A DNA stretch of 15,713 bases, from assembly GCA_964628435.1 (NCBI GenBank), contig CAZVON010000027.1, forward strand, positions 1-15,713. The letters run 5' to 3'. The notes beneath the pieces were generated by a model, which was not told where the DNA came from, did not search any database, and was given only the letters and a program-made list of their open reading frames with translations. The position numbers and the translations under genes were made by a program. This stretch comes from CAZVON01 sp964628435 (lineage in GTDB: Bacteria > Patescibacteriota > Microgenomatia > Levybacterales > UBA12049). Of the stretch, positions 12,769-15,713 are shown piece by piece. Every line of letters starts with the position of its first letter. Positions within the stretch are counted from its first letter, which is position 1.

Positions 12769-13968
12769 CTATAACAACAACCACTGAGCTTTGAATTGAC
12801 TAAATGATCCGTCTATAATTGCTTTCCTGATTTTTTCAGTAAGATGAATAAGAAAATACACATTGTGATAACTTGCAAGTCTGTATGCTAATAATTCTTC
12901 TACTTTAAATAAGTGGTGAATATACGCCCGTGTGTAGTTTTTGCAACTATAACAATCACAGTTTGGGTCAATAGGATTTTTGTCGCGGGAAAAAACCGAC
13001 CGAGTAATATCTAGTCTAAATTTGTTTTTAAGATTTCCTTCTGGTGGTGAAACGAATAATATACCATAGCGGCCAAACCGTGTTGGTATGACACAATCAA
13101 ACGTATCCATTCCAAACGAAACAGCATCGAAAATGTCATCTACCTCTCCAATGCCCAACAAATGCCGTGGTTTCCCATCTGGTAAATACGGATGAACCCA
13201 CGAAAGAACATTTCGCATTTCCTTTTTGCTCTCTCCAACCGACACTCCGCCAATCGCAATACCATTAAAATTTAAACTCGAAATAAACTGCGCCGATTCT
13301 CTCCGTAAATCTTTATATACTCCTCCCTGAATGATCCCGTATAGCGCTTGCTTTTTGTCACTATGATGATACGTATCATTAGAGTGATATTCCAAACAAC
13401 GTTTGGCCCAAAGGTGAGTCCGTTTCATCGCGGCTTTTGTATATTCATGCGTTGAAGGACATGGAGCACATTCGTCAAAACATAAGATAATATCTGCGCC
13501 TAGTTTGTGTTGAATCTCAATTGATTTCTCTGGTGTAAACTCATGCAATGAACCATCGATATGAGATCTGAATTTAACGCTGTCTTCTGAAATCTTTACT
13601 AAATCAACTTCTGTCTCCCCTCTATCATCTGCGAATAATTTTATCTTCTTCTGTCCCAACGAGAATACTTGAAAACCACCTGAATCTGTTATGGCAACCC
13701 CCTTCCAGTTCATGAACTTCCCAAGTCCGCCAAATTCTTGGATAACGTCTTCTCCTGGTTTTAAGTGCAAATGGTACGTATTGCCAAAGAGAATTTGTAC
13801 CCCAATTTTTCTAAGATCCTCCGAAGAAAGTCCTCGAACTGAACCGCGCGTTCCAACCGGCACAAAAGCCGGTGTCTCTACCACCCCATGGCTAGTATGA
13901 ATCTCCCCTGCTCGGGCGAGCGCTTTTTGATCTTTCTCTACAATTTTAAATGAAAATGTTTTAGCCAT
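12769..13968 (-). CDS. tgt: tRNA-guanine transglycosylase (queuine tRNA-ribosyltransferase)
   Basis: A 399-residue Tgt, which exchanges G34 in GUN-anticodon tRNAs for the queuosine precursor preQ1. Landmarks in order: TPAFVPVGTRGSVRGLS, ILFGNTYHLHLKPG, TDSGGFQVFSLG (substrate-binding acid), KFRSHIDGS, CFDECAPCPS, YGIIQGGVYKDLR, IAIGGVSVGESKKEM, HLLGIGEVDDIFDAV, catalytic DTFDCVIPTRFGRYG, and the zinc site CDCYSCKNYTRAYIHHLF (C-x-C-x2-C...H). All key residues are present and the length is close to normal. ATG 13968 lies 13 bases after TATAAT. No queuosine-pathway neighbour is seen. Confidence 0.97.
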   Translation of the reverse strand: MAKTFSFKIVEKDQKALARAGEIHTSHGVVETPAFVPVGTRGSVRGLSSEDLRKIGVQILFGNTYHLHLKPGEDVIQEFGGLGKFMNWKGVAITDSGGFQVFSLGQKKIKLFADDRGETEVDLVKISEDSVKFRSHIDGSLHEFTPEKSIEIQHKLGADIILCFDECAPCPSTHEYTKAAMKRTHLWAKRCLEYHSNDTYHHSDKKQALYGIIQGGVYKDLRRESAQFISSLNFNGIAIGGVSVGESKKEMRNVLSWVHPYLPDGKPRHLLGIGEVDDIFDAVSFGMDTFDCVIPTRFGRYGILFVSPPEGNLKNKFRLDITRSVFSRDKNPIDPNCDCYSCKNYTRAYIHHLFKVEELLAYRLASYHNVYFLIHLTEKIRKAIIDGSFSQFKAQWLLL

Positions 13969-13981
13969 CTATCCTGCTCTT

Positions 13982-13987
13982 ATTATA
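13982..13987 (-). promoter_or_regulatory. -10 box of tgt
   Basis: Perfect TATAAT, 13 bases before the ATG at 13968. This is the longest spacing in the window and implies a leader of about 7 bases. No good -35. AGGA lies 3 bases before the ATG, too close for a normal ribosome site. Confidence 0.55.
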
Positions 13988-14039
13988 CTTAAAAATATTG
14001 TTGAAAATATTTGTGGATATAAAACACAAAATATATAAC

Positions 14040-14057
14040 ACTACATAGTGCTGTAGT
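14040..14057 (-). terminator. Possible weak terminator after the broken RelE-like gene
   Basis: Six-base stem ACTACA/TGTAGT with a 6-base loop, 12 bases beyond the toxin stop and followed on the minus strand by AT-rich sequence. The stem is short and the T run imperfect. Confidence 0.25.
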
Positions 14058-14068
14058 TTAAGAAGAGT

Positions 14069-14338
14069 TTATTTATACAACTGGCTGTGGGTGCCGAGGA
14101 TCTCAAAGATAATAACTATACGTTTGTCTTGTCTGTGCTCTGAATAAATCGCTCGCCAATCACCGGTAATATTAATACTTCTTTTCCCTCTTTAATCTCC
14201 TGTTAAACTATGATTTCTTAAAATAGGACTGTGGGGATTTTGTTGAAACAGTTGCAAACGATGTTGAAATGCAATTTGAATCTTTCTATTTGCTTTCTTA
14301 TGTTGCTTTCTGAACTGAGCATTAAACTCTATCTCCAT
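14069..14338 (-). pseudogene. RelE/YafQ-like toxin with an in-frame nonsense codon
   Basis: The minus strand encodes an 89-codon RelE-superfamily protein. It starts MEIEFNAQFRKQHKKANRKI, continues FQQNPHSPILRNHSLTGD, meets TAA at codon 49 (14192-14194), then resumes in the same frame with RGKRSINITGDWRAIY and FEILGTHSQLYK. Relatives usually read LTG(E/K)Y(K)G.RSINITGDWR here, so the stop most simply replaces a Tyr codon. The start ATG overlaps the antitoxin end by 17 bases. The later catalytic part is lost unless the stop is read through, so the toxin is probably dead. A sequencing error at one base would also explain it. Confidence 0.85.
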
Positions 14339-14627
14339 TTTGATAACGTGCCTTTGGATCATTTAACCAGGCGATCGCGTCATCGGTATTATCAAAAGGC
14401 GGAGAGATTCTCCCTGCTTTGATATCTTCTCTTGATTTTTTCAGTTCCTTTATCATCCATGCGCTGGGTTCTTCTCTTGTACTAAACCTAACGGTTTTGG
14501 TTTTAATGAGGCGTTTAAGAAATCCATTAATAAGAGCGCTCAACGAAACGCCCATCTCAGCAGCGACTTTTTGGGCTTGCTTTTTAACATCTTTGTGTAC
14601 TTTTACATTCACCACTGCGGTATTCAT
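14322..14627 (-). CDS. RelB/DinJ-type antitoxin (ribbon-helix-helix)
   Basis: A 101-residue antitoxin. The N-terminal part NTAVVNVKVHKDVKKQAQKV, then AAEMGVSLSALINGFLKRL, is the RelB/DinJ ribbon-helix-helix: strand, helix A, turn and helix B. The remainder (about 45-101) is a charged helix with TREEPSAWMIKELKKSREDI, then an acidic segment before the end, as expected for a toxin-binding tail. The start is ATG 14627, 7 bases after the -10, and not the upstream codon at 14654. It precedes and overlaps a RelE-like toxin gene that is interrupted by a stop. The antitoxin itself is intact. Confidence 0.87.
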   Translation of the reverse strand: MNTAVVNVKVHKDVKKQAQKVAAEMGVSLSALINGFLKRLIKTKTVRFSTREEPSAWMIKELKKSREDIKAGRISPPFDNTDDAIAWLNDPKARYQNGDRV

Positions 14628-14634
14628 ACTATGA

Positions 14635-14664
14635 AGTATATACGCCGTATACACGGCCTGTCAA
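14635..14664 (-). promoter_or_regulatory. Promoter and operator of the RelB-type operon
   Basis: TTGACA (14659-14664), 18 bases, then TATACT (14635-14640), 7 bases before ATG 14627. A perfect 13-base palindrome (TATACG, central base, CGTATA) at 14639-14651 overlaps the -10 edge and spacer. It is a good candidate binding site for the RHH antitoxin. Confidence 0.65.
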
Positions 14665-14669
14665 GCTCA

Positions 14670-15713
14670 TCACTTGTTTAACTTATGAACTTCTTCTTTA
14701 AATTGTTCTCCGCGGTCTTTGTAGTTTTTAAACATATCAAAACTCGCGCAGGCTGGGGACAACAACACCACATCCCCGGGCTTGGCAATTTTACACGCTG
14801 CTTGAACAATCGTCTTAATATCTTTCGCCCCTTCTACAACCATGATTCCTGATTCCTGATTCCTGATTATTTTCTTTATCCTCGGCCATTCAACCCCGAT
14901 ACCAATAATCGCTTTAATATTTTTTGAGTCTCGTATGACGCGACCAAGCTCTGAAAAATCGCTGTTTTTACTCGAGCCGCCTAAGATTAAAATTTCTGGC
15001 TCTTGAAATGCCTGGATTGCCGCAATTGCGGTTTCTGGGGTTGTAGAAAACGAGTCATCATAATACTTCACACCATGTATCTCTGCAACTAGCTCAAGCC
15101 GATGTTCTAACCCTTTGAATGTTTTTAACACCGACACAATATCTTTTTTCTCTACTCCCGCAAGAGTTGCCGCCATAACCGCCGCACACACATTTTCGAG
15201 ATTGTGTTTGCCAGGAAGAAAAATATCTTTTACCGAAATAATTTCTTTTTCTATAAAATCGCGGGAAGTTTTTTCACTTGCAAATGAATTGAAAGTCGAT
15301 CGTGAATTGAACTTAGAATTTGTATTGAGTCTCGGTAATCGACTTTCATTTAGCGAGGAAGATTTTTGCTGATTATACAAACCAAACGGTTGCCGAGTGT
15401 CATTTGCAATGTGCGGAAAACTTCCAAAGCGATATCTTATAACAATTTTTCCATCCCTTACAAAACATCCTTCTTCCCACACTCCTCGTTCCCTACTCAC
15501 CTGATATACTTTTCCTTCGGTATAAATATCTGACTCGTGACTTGCTAAATAGTCGCGGTTAATAACCGCATAATCATTCTGGGATTGAAACCTCAGGATA
15601 TTTCGCTTCGCATTTATATATTCATATACACCAGTATGATAATCTAAATGCTCACTTGTAATCATGAGTACAACACCAATGTGTGGACTTTTTGTAAGAT
15701 CTTGAACCTGAAA
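14670..15713 (-). CDS. murD: UDP-N-acetylmuramoylalanine--D-glutamate ligase, 5' end outside the window
   Basis: Cytoplasmic peptidoglycan ligase that adds D-Glu to UDP-MurNAc-L-Ala. The visible 347 residues cover the end of the central ATPase domain (FQVQDLTKSPHIGVVLMITS, EHLDYH) and the C-terminal domain (LPGKHNLENVCAAV, FKGLEHRLE, YYDDSFSTTPETAIAAIQAF, ILILGGSS, LLSPACASFDMFKNYKDRG). The frame stays open to the window edge, so the apparent start at 15665 is an internal Met; about the first 130 residues are missing. DDSFSTT stands where many MurDs have NDSKATN. Two insertions occur: a Ser/Asn-rich stretch of about 40 residues before the LPGKHN motif and a short RNQESGI segment from a 7-base tandem repeat. 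Confidence 0.93.
   Translation of the reverse strand, partial: FQVQDLTKSPHIGVVLMITSEHLDYHTGVYEYINAKRNILRFQSQNDYAVINRDYLASHESDIYTEGKVYQVSRERGVWEEGCFVRDGKIVIRYRFGSFPHIANDTRQPFGLYNQQKSSSLNESRLPRLNTNSKFNSRSTFNSFASEKTSRDFIEKEIISVKDIFLPGKHNLENVCAAVMAATLAGVEKKDIVSVLKTFKGLEHRLELVAEIHGVKYYDDSFSTTPETAIAAIQAFQEPEILILGGSSKNSDFSELGRVIRDSKNIKAIIGIGVEWPRIKKIIRNQESGIMVVEGAKDIKTIVQAACKIAKPGDVVLLSPACASFDMFKNYKDRGEQFKEEVHKLNK
14844..14868. repeat. Tandem 7-base repeat inside murD
   Basis: GATTCCT occurs three times in a row and is followed by GATT. Three 7-base units equal 7 codons, so the array stays in frame and encodes part of RNQESGI. Confidence 0.85.
15285..15348. repeat. Inverted and direct repeats inside the murD insertion
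   Basis: Perfect 11-base arms TGAAAGTCGAT (15290-15300) and ATCGACTTTCA (15338-15348), plus the 9-mer TGAATTGAA at 15285-15293 and 15303-15311. Together they make up much of the low-complexity Ser/Asn-rich insertion (ESRLPRLNTNSKFNSRSTF). Confidence 0.75.

Noticed and set aside
14231..14422. Plus-strand reading frames at 14231-14422 and 14419-14634
   Set aside because: They lie opposite the antitoxin and toxin pair, have no promoter pattern and no recognisable domain.
14844..14868. CRISPR-like array
   Set aside because: The repeats are 7 bases long and adjacent, without spacers.
15665..15713. MurD start at 15665
   Set aside because: The frame continues upstream to the window edge with conserved MurD residues (FQVQDLTKSPHIGVVL).

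Overview
The window looks like a chromosomal piece from a small-genome bacterium of the Candidate Phyla Radiation (Patescibacteria), most likely Microgenomates-like. This is an inference from AT-rich compact genes, a stand-alone Pol I-type 5'-3' exonuclease, a mix of housekeeping genes with many toxin-antitoxin pairs, and short repeats inserted in frame inside essential genes. TGA is used as a stop, so the ordinary bacterial code fits. I saw no rRNA, tRNA, CRISPR array or complete insertion sequence, but I could not run a covariance search.

Layout. 51-620 (+) is an unknown two-domain protein that converges on a PolA-type exonuclease (612-1628, -). Next come a polytopic membrane protein (1671-2657, -) and a membrane-protease block on the minus strand: ftsH (2706-4501, broken by a 10-N assembly gap at its Walker A site), a stomatin-type SPFH protein (4559-5455) and a short NfeD (5452-5889). 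A tandem winged-helix regulator (5968-6852, +) is divergent from nfeD. An accessory stretch follows: an RHH/PIN toxin-antitoxin operon (6932-7578, +), a short unknown protein (7598-7846, +), a Phd/RelE operon (7887-8403, -) and a longer paralogue of that unknown protein with a sigma region 4-like C-terminus (8508-9113, +). trpS (9110-10093, -) then has a decayed trpA fragment just upstream, followed by a hairpin-rich non-coding stretch. The rest is an RDD membrane protein (10581-11114, +), a secreted beta-helix protein (11120-12652, -), tgt (12769-13968, -), an RHH/RelB-type antitoxin whose RelE-like toxin has a nonsense codon (14069-14627, -), and murD running off the right edge.

Two patterns stand out. 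First, all 15 genes that appear to head a transcript have a recognisable -10 box ending only 6-13 bases before the start codon, many with a good -35 or extended -10. The mRNAs should therefore be leaderless or nearly so. This rule also fixes several start codons. Second, the 3' end of trpS occurs twice: in the real gene and as a remnant at 7843-7892 with the same overlapping-stop arrangement. The two copies flank a 1.27-kb cassette (Phd/RelE plus the sigma4-like gene), like the attachment-site duplication of a small integrated element.

How genes may work together: NfeD, SPFH and FtsH are a plausible membrane quality-control set, with the divergent regulator a candidate controller. TrpS beside a dead trpA fits loss of tryptophan synthesis with retained dependence on imported tryptophan.
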